Assembly: GCF_036637135.1 (NCBI RefSeq)
Contig: NZ_JAVWNC010000003.1
Span: forward strand, 5,303 to 69,302
DNA: 64,000 nt
Direction of reading: 5' to 3'
Source of the DNA: Anaerorhabdus sp036637135
GTDB taxonomy: Bacteria; Bacillota_I; Bacilli_A; Erysipelotrichales; Erysipelotrichaceae
The translations under genes and the position numbers were made by a program. A model generated the notes under the pieces. The model did no database searches. It was not told where the DNA came from and saw only the letters and a program-made list of their open reading frames with translations. This document shows positions 24,628 to 32,872 of the stretch, piece by piece. Every line of letters starts with the position of its first letter. The stretch's first letter is position 1.

Positions 24628-25106
24628 TGATACTAGTTACTTTAGGAACACAGGATAAATCGTTTCATCGATTGCTTGAGTCAATTGAAAAACAAATAGA
24701 ACAAGGGTTGATTCAAGATAAGGTCATTGTACAAGCAGGCTATACTAAATTTGAATCTAAACACATGGAGATATTTGATTATATTGATCGCGATGAATTT
24801 GCGAAATTGTTATTAGAGGCAGATTATATTATCACCCATGGTGGTGTTGGAACGATTATGACAGCATTAAAAAGTGGCAAAAGAGTTATCGGTGCTGCAA
24901 GACTTGCACAGTTTGGTGAACATCATAATGATCATCAGACACAAATATTAGAAAGCTTTGATGAACAAGGAAATTTGATTTATGCCAAGGATTTAGAACA
25001 CTTGGATGAATATATTAAAAGAAGCAACACGTTTAAGCCGAAAACGCTTGTGAGTAATACAGATTCATTTATCAAACTAATTGAAGATTTTATGGAAAAA
25101 AACTAG
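24627..25106 (+). CDS. Alg13-like glycosyltransferase subunit (GT28 C-terminal fold)
   Basis: This is the catalytic half of an Alg13/Alg14-type pair. The 159-residue protein starts MILVTLGTQDKSF. It contains the nucleotide-sugar motif ITHGGVGTIMTALKSGKRVI and the HHNDHQ stretch typical of the family. The start overlaps the preceding stop (TAATG), preceded by GGGGGTGG. The two genes stand alone rather than inside a capsule locus, and no acceptor-processing genes are nearby. Confidence 0.87.
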   Translation: MILVTLGTQDKSFHRLLESIEKQIEQGLIQDKVIVQAGYTKFESKHMEIFDYIDRDEFAKLLLEADYIITHGGVGTIMTALKSGKRVIGAARLAQFGEHHNDHQTQILESFDEQGNLIYAKDLEHLDEYIKRSNTFKPKTLVSNTDSFIKLIEDFMEKN

Positions 25107-25133
25107 AAAACATCTATTAAATCAAAATGAATA

Positions 25134-25142
25134 TGATATAAT
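25134..25142 (+). promoter_or_regulatory. Extended -10 promoter of the pyr operon
   Basis: TGATATAAT with no clear -35. Transcription would start near 25149, leaving a leader of about 100 bases before pyrC. Confidence 0.6.
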
Positions 25143-25160
25143 GTCAATGGCTTTAATGAA

Positions 25161-25238
25161 ATGCGTGACGTTTCGAAGAAATCAATTTTTTATAGTAACT
25201 ACTGATAACCTTCGAACGCATGTTTTGAAGGTTTTTTT
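25161..25238 (+). promoter_or_regulatory. Transcription attenuator in the pyrC leader
   Basis: AACCTTC (25207-25213) pairs with GAAGGTT (25227-25233) and is followed by seven T, forming an intrinsic terminator just before the pyrC ribosome binding site. A competing structure is exact: ATGCG (25161-25165) and TTCGAAG (25172-25178) together complement CTTCGAACGCAT (25210-25221), with a six-base bulge. The two folds exclude each other. I see no PyrR-box-like AGAGAGG sequence, so the effector is unknown. Confidence 0.7.
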
Positions 25239-25249
25239 ATGGAGGTTAT

Positions 25250-26530
25250 ATGGGAAGATTATTTCAAAATGGAACTGTATATATCAAAGGAAAATTTGAA
25301 GAGAAGGATTTTATTATCGATGATGATGGTTGTATTGTCACTGCAGATAAGATTGATGTTGATGATGTAGAAGAGATCATTGACTGTGCAGGATTGCATA
25401 TTTTTCCAGGCTTCATTGATCCACATGTACATTTAAGAGAACCTGGTTATTCTTATAAAGAAACAATGAGTGCAGGCACAAAAGCGGCAGCACACGGTGG
25501 ATATACCACAGTATTTGCGATGCCAAATATTAATCCTGTACCAGACAGTGTTGAAAATATAAAACAATTAGAACAACACATCGAACAAAATGCTTGTATC
25601 CATGTATTACCCATTGCATCAATAACAAAAGGACAAAAAGGTGTTGGAGAACTGGTAGATTTTGACCAATTAATCAAACATACTTATCTATTTTCTGATG
25701 ATGGTAAAGGTGTACAAGAAGATGACATGATGAAAGTAGCTATGCAAAGTTGTGCTAAGAATAATGCAATTGTGATAGCGCATTGTGAGGATGAAAGATT
25801 ATTAAAACCAGGTGGTTGTATTCATGATGGTAGTAAGGCTAAGGAATTTGGCTTAATAGGAATATCTAGTGCTTCTGAATATGAACAAGTAAAACGTGAT
25901 ATTGATTTGGTTCGAGAAACAAAATGCCAATATCACATTTGTCATATATCAACGAAAGAATCAGTTGAATTGTTAAGACAGGCAAAAAAAGAGGGATTGC
26001 CTGTAAGTGGTGAAGTGACTCCACATCATTTGTTCTTATGTGAAGATGATATTGTGGAGAATCATGGACGTTTTAAAATGAATCCTCCTCTTCGTTCAAA
26101 AGAAGATCAAGAAGCTTTGATACAAGGATTACTGGATGGAACGATTGATTGTATTGCGACAGATCAAGCACCTCATAGTGCTGATGAAAAGAACTGTACA
26201 ATGGATAAAGCGATGATGGGTATTGTAACAAATGAAATCGCATTTCCATTAGTTTATACAAAATTAGTTAAAGAGAAAAAATGTAAACTTGAAGATGTGA
26301 TGGAATGGATGAGTGGAAGAGCAGCAGATGTATTTGGTGTTGATGGTGGTGAAATTGTGAATTTTGAAAAAGCGAATATCACAATATTCAATCTGTTAGA
26401 TCGCCAATTTGTTCGACCTCAAGAATTTGAATCAAAAGGAAAAAGTACTCCGTTTGAAGGACAATGGTTACAAAGTAAATGCTATATGACTATCTGTGAT
26501 GGAGAAGTAGTTTATAGAAAGGGCCTGTAA
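25250..26530 (+). CDS. pyrC: Dihydroorotase PyrC
   Basis: PyrC cyclises N-carbamoyl-aspartate to dihydroorotate in pyrimidine synthesis. The 426-residue protein has the zinc-binding DPHVHLREPG. The later metal ligands lie in VIAHCEDE and HICHIS, and the catalytic Asp is in ATDQAPHS. It is a class I enzyme by length. TGGAGG precedes the start. It is the first gene of a tight pyrC-K-D-F-E operon. Confidence 0.96.
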   Translation: MGRLFQNGTVYIKGKFEEKDFIIDDDGCIVTADKIDVDDVEEIIDCAGLHIFPGFIDPHVHLREPGYSYKETMSAGTKAAAHGGYTTVFAMPNINPVPDSVENIKQLEQHIEQNACIHVLPIASITKGQKGVGELVDFDQLIKHTYLFSDDGKGVQEDDMMKVAMQSCAKNNAIVIAHCEDERLLKPGGCIHDGSKAKEFGLIGISSASEYEQVKRDIDLVRETKCQYHICHISTKESVELLRQAKKEGLPVSGEVTPHHLFLCEDDIVENHGRFKMNPPLRSKEDQEALIQGLLDGTIDCIATDQAPHSADEKNCTMDKAMMGIVTNEIAFPLVYTKLVKEKKCKLEDVMEWMSGRAADVFGVDGGEIVNFEKANITIFNLLDRQFVRPQEFESKGKSTPFEGQWLQSKCYMTICDGEVVYRKGL

Positions 26531-26531
26531 T

Positions 26532-27275
26532 ATGAAATCTGTACAAACCTATCGAATAATACAAAATGTGATGTTAACTAAAAATGTTTACAAAATGATT
26601 CTTGAAGGGGATACAAGTTGGGTTGAAAAACCTGGACAGTTTATCAACATTACTGTAGATAATGGATATCTCAAGAGACCTATTAGCATAAGTGATTGGA
26701 ATGATACAACACTTACAATTATCTATAAAATAGTTGGTGATGGAACAGAGTGGATGTCACATCAACAACCTCAACAAATCCTTGAGGTACTTGTGGGATT
26801 AGGAAATGGGTTTGATTTAGTTTCGTCTAAAAAAGCATTGATTGTTGGTGGTGGGGTAGGAGTACCGCCATTATATCGATTATGTAAAGAATTAATTAAA
26901 CAAGGAACTCAAGTTGAAGTTATTCTTGGATTTAATACATTGAATGAGAGTTTCTATGAAGAAGAGTTTAAACTACTAGGTGCAAATGTAACTGTTTGTA
27001 CGGTAGATGGAAGTTATGGAGTTAAAGGATATGTATCCAATGCAATACAGGGTGAGTTAAAGCATTATCCATATTATTCTTGTGGTCCATTACCGATGCT
27101 AAAAGCAGTATTTGATTCATCTAATACCCAAGGGCAACTCTCGTTTGAAGAAAGAATGGGATGTGGATTTGGTGCGTGTATGGGATGTAGTTGTAAAACA
27201 TTGACAGGATATAAAAGAATTTGTGTTGAAGGACCAGTCATGAAAAGTGAGGAAATCTTATGGACAAAAGACTAA
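26532..27275 (+). CDS. pyrK: Dihydroorotate dehydrogenase electron-transfer subunit PyrK
   Basis: PyrK passes electrons from dihydroorotate oxidation to NAD+ via FAD and an iron-sulfur cluster. The 247-residue protein has the FAD-binding region RPISISDW, an NAD-binding GGGVGVPPLY and the 2Fe-2S ligands in MGCGFGACMGCSC plus a fourth Cys in RICVEGP. It starts 1 bp after the pyrC stop and overlaps pyrD by 16 bp, as expected for a PyrDK complex. Confidence 0.95.
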   Translation: MKSVQTYRIIQNVMLTKNVYKMILEGDTSWVEKPGQFINITVDNGYLKRPISISDWNDTTLTIIYKIVGDGTEWMSHQQPQQILEVLVGLGNGFDLVSSKKALIVGGGVGVPPLYRLCKELIKQGTQVEVILGFNTLNESFYEEEFKLLGANVTVCTVDGSYGVKGYVSNAIQGELKHYPYYSCGPLPMLKAVFDSSNTQGQLSFEERMGCGFGACMGCSCKTLTGYKRICVEGPVMKSEEILWTKD

Positions 27276-28177
27276 AGGTAAATTTATCAGGGTGGGAGTT
27301 AGATAACCCAGTAATTCCTGCGAGTGGTACTTTCGGATTTGGTTATGAGTTTGCTCAATTCTATGACATCAATGAACTTGGAAGCATTGCAACAAAAGGA
27401 ACGACAAGAGAAGCGAGATTTGGAAATCCAACACCACGTATAGCAGAATGTGATCGCGGTATGATCAATGCAGTTGGATTACAAAATCCTGGAATCGATG
27501 AAGTCATACAAACAGAATTTAAAAAATTACAAGAGGTGTATCATAAAAAAGTAGTAGCAAACATTTCTGGATTCTCCGTTGATGAGTATGTTGAATGTGC
27601 CAAGAAAATGGATAAAGAAGAGATAGTAGGTATACTTGAAATTAATATTTCATGTCCAAATGTAAAACATGGTGGTATGAGTTTTGGTACCAATCCTGAA
27701 AATGCTGCAGAAGTTACAAGAGCAGTGAAAGCAGTAACAACCAAACCGGTATATATTAAATTATCACCTAATGTAACAGACATTGTAGAAATCGCTAAAG
27801 CGGTGGAAGATGCAGGTGCTGATGGAATAAGCATGATTAATACATTGCTTGGTTCACGTTTTGATTTAAAAACAGGAAAACCAATCATTGCAAATGTAAT
27901 GGGAGGATTTAGTGGACCTGCAATTAAACCAGTTGCCTTACGCATGGTTTATCAAGTCTATAAAGAAGTAAAAATTCCAATCATTGGTATTGGCGGAATC
28001 GCAACAGCTGAAGATGTAATTGAAATGATGTATGCAGGTGCTACCGCAATAGAGGTAGGGGCAGAAAATTGCCGTAATCCATATGCATGTAAAGAAATTA
28101 TCGATAACTTACCAAAATTAATGGATAAGTTAGGAATAAATAAATTAGAAGACATAATAGGGAGGGCTCATCAATGA
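27260..28177 (+). CDS. pyrD: Dihydroorotate dehydrogenase PyrD, class 1B
   Basis: This is the FMN-containing catalytic subunit that oxidises dihydroorotate to orotate. The 305-residue protein has the active-site Cys in INISCPNVKHGG, which marks the cytosolic class 1 enzymes. The FMN-binding GIGGIATAEDVIEMMYAG is in the C-terminal part. Its partner PyrK is upstream, confirming class 1B. The stop overlaps the pyrF start by four bases. Confidence 0.96.
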   Translation: MDKRLKVNLSGWELDNPVIPASGTFGFGYEFAQFYDINELGSIATKGTTREARFGNPTPRIAECDRGMINAVGLQNPGIDEVIQTEFKKLQEVYHKKVVANISGFSVDEYVECAKKMDKEEIVGILEINISCPNVKHGGMSFGTNPENAAEVTRAVKAVTTKPVYIKLSPNVTDIVEIAKAVEDAGADGISMINTLLGSRFDLKTGKPIIANVMGGFSGPAIKPVALRMVYQVYKEVKIPIIGIGGIATAEDVIEMMYAGATAIEVGAENCRNPYACKEIIDNLPKLMDKLGINKLEDIIGRAHQ

Positions 28178-28878
28178 GAGAAAGAGATGTCATTATCGCT
28201 TGTGATTTTTCAACAAAAGAAGAAACATTAAATTTCCTAGATTTATTCAAAGAAGAAAAACCTTATGTTAAGATTGGTCAAGAATTATTCTATTCTGAAG
28301 GACCAAGTATTGTGCATGAAATCAAACGTCGTGGACACAAAATTTTCTTAGATTTAAAACAACATGATATTCCAAATACTGTTTATAAAGCAATTAAAAA
28401 TCTAGCAACACTTGGGGCAGATATGTTAAATGTGCATGCAGCAGGAACAATTGAAATGATGGCTGCAGCTCAAAAAGCAGTGAATGAAATAAATCCAAAC
28501 ATTAAATTAATAGCGGTAACACAACTTACTAGTACATCAGAAGAGAAAATGAAAGAAGAACTTTGGATTGATCATAGCATCAATGATACAGTTGTTCACT
28601 ATGCAAAGAATGCAGAGAAAGCAGGACTTGCAGGTGTTGTTTGTAGCCCGCTTGAAGCTGGTTTGATTCGTGAAGCTTGTTCAGAAAATTTTATTACAGT
28701 AACTCCGGGTATTCGTTTCAATGATGCAACAAAAGGTGATCAAGTCCGTGTTACAACACCTGCATTAGCAAGAGAAATTGGTAGTGATTATATTGTTGTG
28801 GGTCGTCCAATTACAGGTGCAGAAAATCCTGTTGAAGCATATCGTCGTTGTGTAAAAGAATTTGTAAAAGGAGAATAG
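28174..28878 (+). CDS. pyrF: Orotidine 5'-phosphate decarboxylase PyrF
   Basis: PyrF decarboxylates OMP to UMP. The 234-residue protein shows the catalytic DLKQHDIPNTV tetrad, an N-terminal IIACDFS strand and the phosphate-binding VVGRPIT near the C-terminus. GGGAGG lies before the start. It is in tight operon order, overlapping pyrD by four bases and lying 3 bp before pyrE. Confidence 0.96.
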   Translation: MRERDVIIACDFSTKEETLNFLDLFKEEKPYVKIGQELFYSEGPSIVHEIKRRGHKIFLDLKQHDIPNTVYKAIKNLATLGADMLNVHAAGTIEMMAAAQKAVNEINPNIKLIAVTQLTSTSEEKMKEELWIDHSINDTVVHYAKNAEKAGLAGVVCSPLEAGLIREACSENFITVTPGIRFNDATKGDQVRVTTPALAREIGSDYIVVGRPITGAENPVEAYRRCVKEFVKGE

Positions 28879-28881
28879 TTA

Positions 28882-29514
28882 ATGGAAAAGTTAATAGCTA
28901 AAGATTTATTAGATATTCAAGCTGTATTTCTAAAACCAGATGATCCATTTACTTGGGCTAGTGGAATCAAGGCTCCTATATATTGTGATAATCGTCTGAC
29001 TCTTTCGAGTCCAAAAGTAAGAAGAGATGTTGAAAATGCATTAGCTGAAATTATTAAAAAACATTATCCTGAATGTGAAGCGGTAATGGGAACTGCAACT
29101 GCAGGTATTGCACACGCTGCTTTAGTTTCGGAAATCCTTGATTTACCAATGGGTTATGTTCGTGCTAGTGCTAAAGACCATGGACGTACAAATCAAATTG
29201 AAGGTAAATGTGAACCTGGTACAAAGGTTGTTGTAGTTGAGGACTTAATTTCAACTGCAGGATCTAGTATTGAAGTTGTTAAAGTACTACAAGATGCTGG
29301 TGCTGAAGTATTAGGGATTGCATCAATCTTCACTTATGGTATGAAAAAAGGATTAGACCGTCTTGCTGAAGCGAATGTAAAAAATGTATCCGCAAGTAAT
29401 TTAGATGTACTTGTTGAGGTAGCAGCTGAAACAGGATATATTCAACCTGAAGATAAAGAGAGATTAATTAAATTTAGAAATAATCCGAGTGATGAAAGTT
29501 GGATGATTAAGTAG
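28882..29514 (+). CDS. pyrE: Orotate phosphoribosyltransferase PyrE
   Basis: PyrE joins orotate to PRPP to give OMP. The 210-residue protein has the PRPP-binding motif VVVEDLISTAGSS, the flexible-loop lysines in RASAKDHGRTNQIEG and TATAGIAHAAL. It is the last gene of the operon and is followed by a terminator. The operon lacks pyrB, carAB, pyrR and a uracil permease, so these must lie elsewhere or be absent. Confidence 0.95.
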   Translation: MEKLIAKDLLDIQAVFLKPDDPFTWASGIKAPIYCDNRLTLSSPKVRRDVENALAEIIKKHYPECEAVMGTATAGIAHAALVSEILDLPMGYVRASAKDHGRTNQIEGKCEPGTKVVVVEDLISTAGSSIEVVKVLQDAGAEVLGIASIFTYGMKKGLDRLAEANVKNVSASNLDVLVEVAAETGYIQPEDKERLIKFRNNPSDESWMIK

Positions 29515-29515
29515 A

Positions 29516-29538
29516 AAACCACATTTGTGGTTTCTTTT
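29516..29538 (+). terminator. Terminator of the pyr operon
   Basis: The 7-bp stem AAACCAC with GTGGTTT is followed by a T-rich run, 2 bp after the pyrE stop. Confidence 0.8.
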
Positions 29539-29576
29539 ATCCTATAATTCTATCGAAGTGAGTAGAGGTGAAATTG

Positions 29577-29999
29577 ATGGAGAAAGAAATAATTGGAAGT
29601 TGTCTACTAATTGCTTTAGTGGTGATTGGCTATTATTCTCAATCAATTCAAATGAGTAATACTATTTTAAAATCATCACAATCATGCATTATAAAATGCA
29701 ATTATACTGCATCTAATACTGAATGTTATCGTGTCGATTTTGCAAATGAAAATGAGATACAAGAACTGGCAAATACTTTGAATAATCAAAGACTGTTTCC
29801 AAACCCTTTTCAAACTAACAGCCATGCATATCCATTAACTACATATCACTTAATCACAAATGAGAATGAAGAGTGGATTGAACTTTATTCCGACAATACT
29901 TTGTTGGTGGATGGAAAGGGATACTTTAGTTTTGACTTTGATGATTTATTCAAAAAAATTGAAAAAAGCTATATGTCTAAAGTGCCAGTGAAAGTATAA
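29577..29999 (+). CDS. Membrane-anchored small protein, function unknown
   Basis: I do not recognise it. The ATG at 29577 is favoured over GTG at 29568 because AGAGGTG lies at good spacing; it gives 140 residues. An N-terminal hydrophobic segment (about 5-23) looks like an uncleaved anchor or signal. The rest is polar with two cysteines in a CIIKCN motif and one further on, and an acidic FSFDFDDLF stretch near the end. It is monocistronic, between the pyr operon and a convergent ABC exporter. Confidence 0.65.
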   Translation: MEKEIIGSCLLIALVVIGYYSQSIQMSNTILKSSQSCIIKCNYTASNTECYRVDFANENEIQELANTLNNQRLFPNPFQTNSHAYPLTTYHLITNENEEWIELYSDNTLLVDGKGYFSFDFDDLFKKIEKSYMSKVPVKV

Positions 30000-30000
30000 A

Positions 30001-30025
30001 ATGAGTCCAATTTGGACTCATTTTT
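30001..30025. terminator. Bidirectional terminator
   Basis: The stem ATGAGTCCA with TGGACTCAT, flanked by A on one side and T on the other, lies between convergent genes and includes the stop codon of the permease gene. Confidence 0.85.
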
Positions 30026-30875
30026 GTTTTGATGTTCGTGATAAATTTAAAACTGCAAGGATGAAGAAGATAATGGTAATCGCAATCATATATACAATAT
30101 GATGAATGGGTTCGAATGTAAAATCACCTATCTTAAACACAACACCAACACTTTCTTTAAACCCATTTAAATATTCTATTGGTAAATTGTTGAAACTTAC
30201 TTTAATAGGATCTACTAAGAAAACTTGTCTAAGTAATGCGGCAGAATGAGCGTTAGGAAAGAATTTGATAATTGTTTGTACGTAATTAGGAAGTGCACCA
30301 ATGGGTAAGTATACACCGGTAAGAAATCCAATGAGTGTACCGAGAATTGTACTTGCAGTTGACATCGCACTTAGGCTATAGAAGAAACTAACGATAAAGA
30401 ATATCATTGTACTCGACATAAAACTAGATATTAGAATAATTCCAATCGTTTGAATGATTCCAGTTAAGTTAAGAAGAGTTGCACCCTGACTTATGAGAAA
30501 GGCTTCACCTAGAATGAAGGCTACAAAACTCATTAAACTACCTACAATGAATGCACAAAGTATATAACTACCTACAAGCTTGTATTGAGCTATTGGAGAG
30601 GTGTTAAAGTCTTTACTAATGTGATTAGCTCTATCTTCTACAAAGAGTTCAAAAGCGCCCATTGTGGTTGTAATAGAGGTAACCGCAACGATGCCCGCAA
30701 TAACCCAACTGTACATGAGTATATCAACTTCAGCTACATCGAATCCACTTTTGAATTGATCACCAAGGAATACCGCATATAGTATGATGATAATAAGTAC
30801 ACCAAGTAAAGAAAAGAATACAGTACTTTTTTGTCTAAAATAAATTTTGCAATTTCTCATCATTAAATTAATCAT
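30018..30875 (-). CDS. ABC-2 type transporter permease
   Basis: This is the membrane subunit of an ABC-2 exporter. The ATG at 30875 has GGAGG 8 bp upstream and overlaps the ATPase gene by eight bases; this gives 285 residues. It has six hydrophobic segments, starting with TVFFSLLGVLIIIILY, and the LIGFLTGVYLPIGALP region typical of ABC-2 permeases before segment 6. The substrate is unknown; such pairs export drugs, peptides or lipids. It is probably controlled by the LytTR system just upstream. Confidence 0.88.
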   Translation of the reverse strand: MINLMMRNCKIYFRQKSTVFFSLLGVLIIIILYAVFLGDQFKSGFDVAEVDILMYSWVIAGIVAVTSITTTMGAFELFVEDRANHISKDFNTSPIAQYKLVGSYILCAFIVGSLMSFVAFILGEAFLISQGATLLNLTGIIQTIGIILISSFMSSTMIFFIVSFFYSLSAMSTASTILGTLIGFLTGVYLPIGALPNYVQTIIKFFPNAHSAALLRQVFLVDPIKVSFNNLPIEYLNGFKESVGVVFKIGDFTFEPIHHIVYMIAITIIFFILAVLNLSRTSKQK

Positions 30876-31785
30876 TGATTTGACCTCCGGATGTAATTTG
30901 GATAAAGGCATCATTCATGGAACCATGAATTACTTCAAAACTCTCTATGTAAGGTTCACATACATGAAGCAAAGGTATAATGATTTTAGACTCTTTGATT
31001 GGTATAATAATTAAATTGTTTGCGATAGTAAACGAATACGATTTTTGCGATAATATACTACAAATCTGGTTGACATCAAGTGCCTTTATACGTAATGTAT
31101 CTTGACTATATTCTTCTTTCAAGTCATATGGAGTACCTCGTGCAACAATTTTTCCATGGTCAATAATAACGATGTAATCAGATGTTGCAGCTTCTTCCAT
31201 ATAGTGTGTTGTCAGGAAGATTGTCATTCCTAATTCTCTTTGTAAATTAGAGATGGTGTTCCACACAAGTTCTCTAGTTTTAGGATCTAATCCAGTTGTC
31301 GGTTCATCTAAAAATAAAATAGTAGGTTTGTGTATTAAAGCACGCGCTATATCGGCACGTCTTTTTTGACCGCCAGAGAGTTTACCGTAAGGACGATTAA
31401 TAAACTCTTGAATATCTGTAGCTTTTACTACGAAATCTAATGCGTCTCTTAATTGCTTTCCTTTTAAGCCATATAATCTACCACGAGTTAGAATATTCTC
31501 TTTTACAGTTAATAGTGGATCTAAAACACTATCTTGAAAAACAACACCAATTTTATTGCGTATTTTTTTGTCATCTTTACCTAACACACAATCATCAATG
31601 ATAACTGTGCCACTATCTTTTTCAAGTAGAGTGCACATCATATTTATCGTTGTAGATTTACCTGCACCATTCGTTCCTAAGAAAGAAAATAGTTTTCCTT
31701 TCTCAACATAGAAACTGATATCTTGTACTGCTTTTATATCTTTAAATGCTTTTTTTAGATTCTGTATTGAAATAATTTTTTCCAT
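30868..31785 (-). CDS. ABC transporter ATP-binding protein
   Basis: This is the cytoplasmic ATPase of the exporter formed with the downstream permease. The ATG at 31785 follows GAGGTG, giving 305 residues. It has Walker A GTNGAGKST, the ABC signature LSGGQKRR, Walker B ILFLDEPTTGLDP and the H-loop LTTHYMEEA. A C-terminal extension of about 80 residues is usual in DrrA-like exporters. Its promoter carries two LytTR-type repeats (31844-31874). Confidence 0.92.
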   Translation of the reverse strand: MEKIISIQNLKKAFKDIKAVQDISFYVEKGKLFSFLGTNGAGKSTTINMMCTLLEKDSGTVIIDDCVLGKDDKKIRNKIGVVFQDSVLDPLLTVKENILTRGRLYGLKGKQLRDALDFVVKATDIQEFINRPYGKLSGGQKRRADIARALIHKPTILFLDEPTTGLDPKTRELVWNTISNLQRELGMTIFLTTHYMEEAATSDYIVIIDHGKIVARGTPYDLKEEYSQDTLRIKALDVNQICSILSQKSYSFTIANNLIIIPIKESKIIIPLLHVCEPYIESFEVIHGSMNDAFIQITSGGQIND

Positions 31786-31803
31786 TTCTATCACCTCAAC
31801 TAG

Positions 31804-31874
31804 AGTCTAACGAATGTCGTGTCATTAAACAATGGCTATTGAAGTAAGATGACATAGTAACTATTTAAGTTGAC
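31804..31874 (-). promoter_or_regulatory. Promoter of the ABC exporter with two LytTR-type direct repeats
   Basis: On the minus strand the -35 TTGTTT (31827-31832) and -10 TAGACT (31804-31809) are 17 bp apart. Eleven bp upstream of the -35 lie repeats that read on the plus strand GTAAGATGAC (31844-31853) and TTAAGTTGAC (31865-31874), 21 bp start to start. The same layout stands before the LytTR gene. Confidence 0.7.
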
Positions 31875-31875
31875 C

Positions 31876-31908
31876 AAAAAGAAAAATAAGATGGTTTACA
31901 TCTTATTT
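31876..31908 (-). terminator. Terminator of the LytTR-DUF3021 operon
   Basis: The 10-bp stem AAATAAGATG with CATCTTATTT is followed on the minus strand by a T-rich run. It overlaps the stop of the DUF3021 gene. Confidence 0.85.
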
Positions 31909-32309
31909 CTTTTCTTAATTGCTTTGTTTATCGATTCTGCTAATTCACTATTCATGAAGACAGCATATGCATAGGTCAATGGAAAGCAAAATAACAATGT
32001 AGGTGTTATCTCCCATAACCCAAATAATGAAAATGAAACAAAGCCGAAATTTGCACAGGCTATAAATACAACGGTATAACATATTATGACACGAATAATT
32101 AAATCACCCCAAAATGAAGAGTAATCAAAATGTTCTTGAATTTTATCGGATATCTCCATTAAAACTGCGATACTTGTGGATATAATTAAAACTTGTATCA
32201 CTACTTCATTATCAATTGCTGGTGCTAAATCAAATTGTCTAAAAAATGTGAAAAGTAGCATCATGATTGTAAAACTTCCAAAAATAATATTTAGTATTTT
32301 TTTTATCAT
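31896..32309 (-). CDS. DUF3021-type membrane protein, probable LytTR partner
   Basis: Members of this family sit beside stand-alone LytTR regulators and are thought to restrain them at the membrane. The ATG at 32309 follows GAGGTGA and gives 137 residues with four hydrophobic segments: about 4-22, 37-53, 70-92 and 97-117. It lies 10 bp after the LytTR gene on the same transcript. The family call rests on size, membrane layout and the LytTR neighbour. Confidence 0.72.
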   Translation of the reverse strand: MIKKILNIIFGSFTIMMLLFTFFRQFDLAPAIDNEVVIQVLIISTSIAVLMEISDKIQEHFDYSSFWGDLIIRVIICYTVVFIACANFGFVSFSLFGLWEITPTLLFCFPLTYAYAVFMNSELAESINKAIKKRNKM

Positions 32310-32319
32310 TATTCTCACC

Positions 32320-32757
32320 TCAAAATACAAACTTTCTTTTAAAATCCTGAATATAATGCTTTGATACAATTAACTTTTCATTGTTTTCTAATGTTGTTTC
32401 AATTCTCCCGTTAAAATGGGCTTTAACTGAAGTGACGTAGTTTGTGTTTACAATGCAACTTTTACTTATGCGAATAAAGGGAGAATTAGTAAGGAATTCC
32501 TCTAGTTCATATAATTTTTTGTCAGATGTATAAACCTTATTTGAAGTATAGATAAACACATTGTTATCAACAGTATCAAAGTAGTAAATATCTTCTAAAG
32601 CAATAGGTGTAGTTACGCCGTCAAGATATCCAACTAATGAGAATGAAAATAGTTTGATTTGTTCAATAAGTCGTTTGAGTCGATCATCCATATAGCCACA
32701 AGTAATTTTAATTTCGACTTCTTGCACATCGTTGGATTGTTCGATTAGTAATTTCAT
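32320..32757 (-). CDS. Stand-alone LytTR DNA-binding regulator
   Basis: This is a transcription regulator with no receiver domain. The 145-residue protein has a short N-terminal region and a LytTR domain (about 45-143) with the features IYYFDTVDNNVFIYT, FIRISKSCIVNTNYV and the C-terminal IVSKHYIQDFKRKF. With the DUF3021 protein it forms a LytTR regulatory system. Two direct repeats 21 bp apart lie upstream of its own promoter and of the exporter promoter, so it probably controls both. Confidence 0.88.
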   Translation of the reverse strand: MKLLIEQSNDVQEVEIKITCGYMDDRLKRLIEQIKLFSFSLVGYLDGVTTPIALEDIYYFDTVDNNVFIYTSNKVYTSDKKLYELEEFLTNSPFIRISKSCIVNTNYVTSVKAHFNGRIETTLENNEKLIVSKHYIQDFKRKFVF

Positions 32758-32780
32758 GAAATATCCCCACCTTTAAAATC

Positions 32781-32850
32781 ATTCTAACAAGAAGAATATA
32801 AGTTAACAAATATTATCTAGTAAGATGACTAAAAACAAATGTAAGATAAC
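32781..32850 (-). promoter_or_regulatory. Promoter of the LytTR-DUF3021 operon with two direct repeats
   Basis: On the minus strand -35 TTGTTA (32804-32809) and -10 TAGAAT (32781-32786) are 17 bp apart. Ten bp upstream of the -35 lie GTAAGATGAC (32820-32829) and GTAAGATAAC (32841-32850), as read on the plus strand. They are 21 bp start to start, two helical turns, as is usual for LytTR dimers. Confidence 0.75.
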
Positions 32851-32872
32851 AAAAAAGACAGCGTTTGCTGTC
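32851..32872 (-). terminator. Terminator of the LytTR response regulator gene
   Basis: The hairpin GACAGC-AAAC-GCTGTC on the minus strand is followed by six T. It overlaps the stop codon and abuts the LytTR repeats. Confidence 0.85.

Noticed and set aside
25156..25299. Leader peptide reading through the pyrC attenuator
   Set aside because: The frame has no ribosome binding site, starts a few bases after the expected transcript start and runs into pyrC in another frame.
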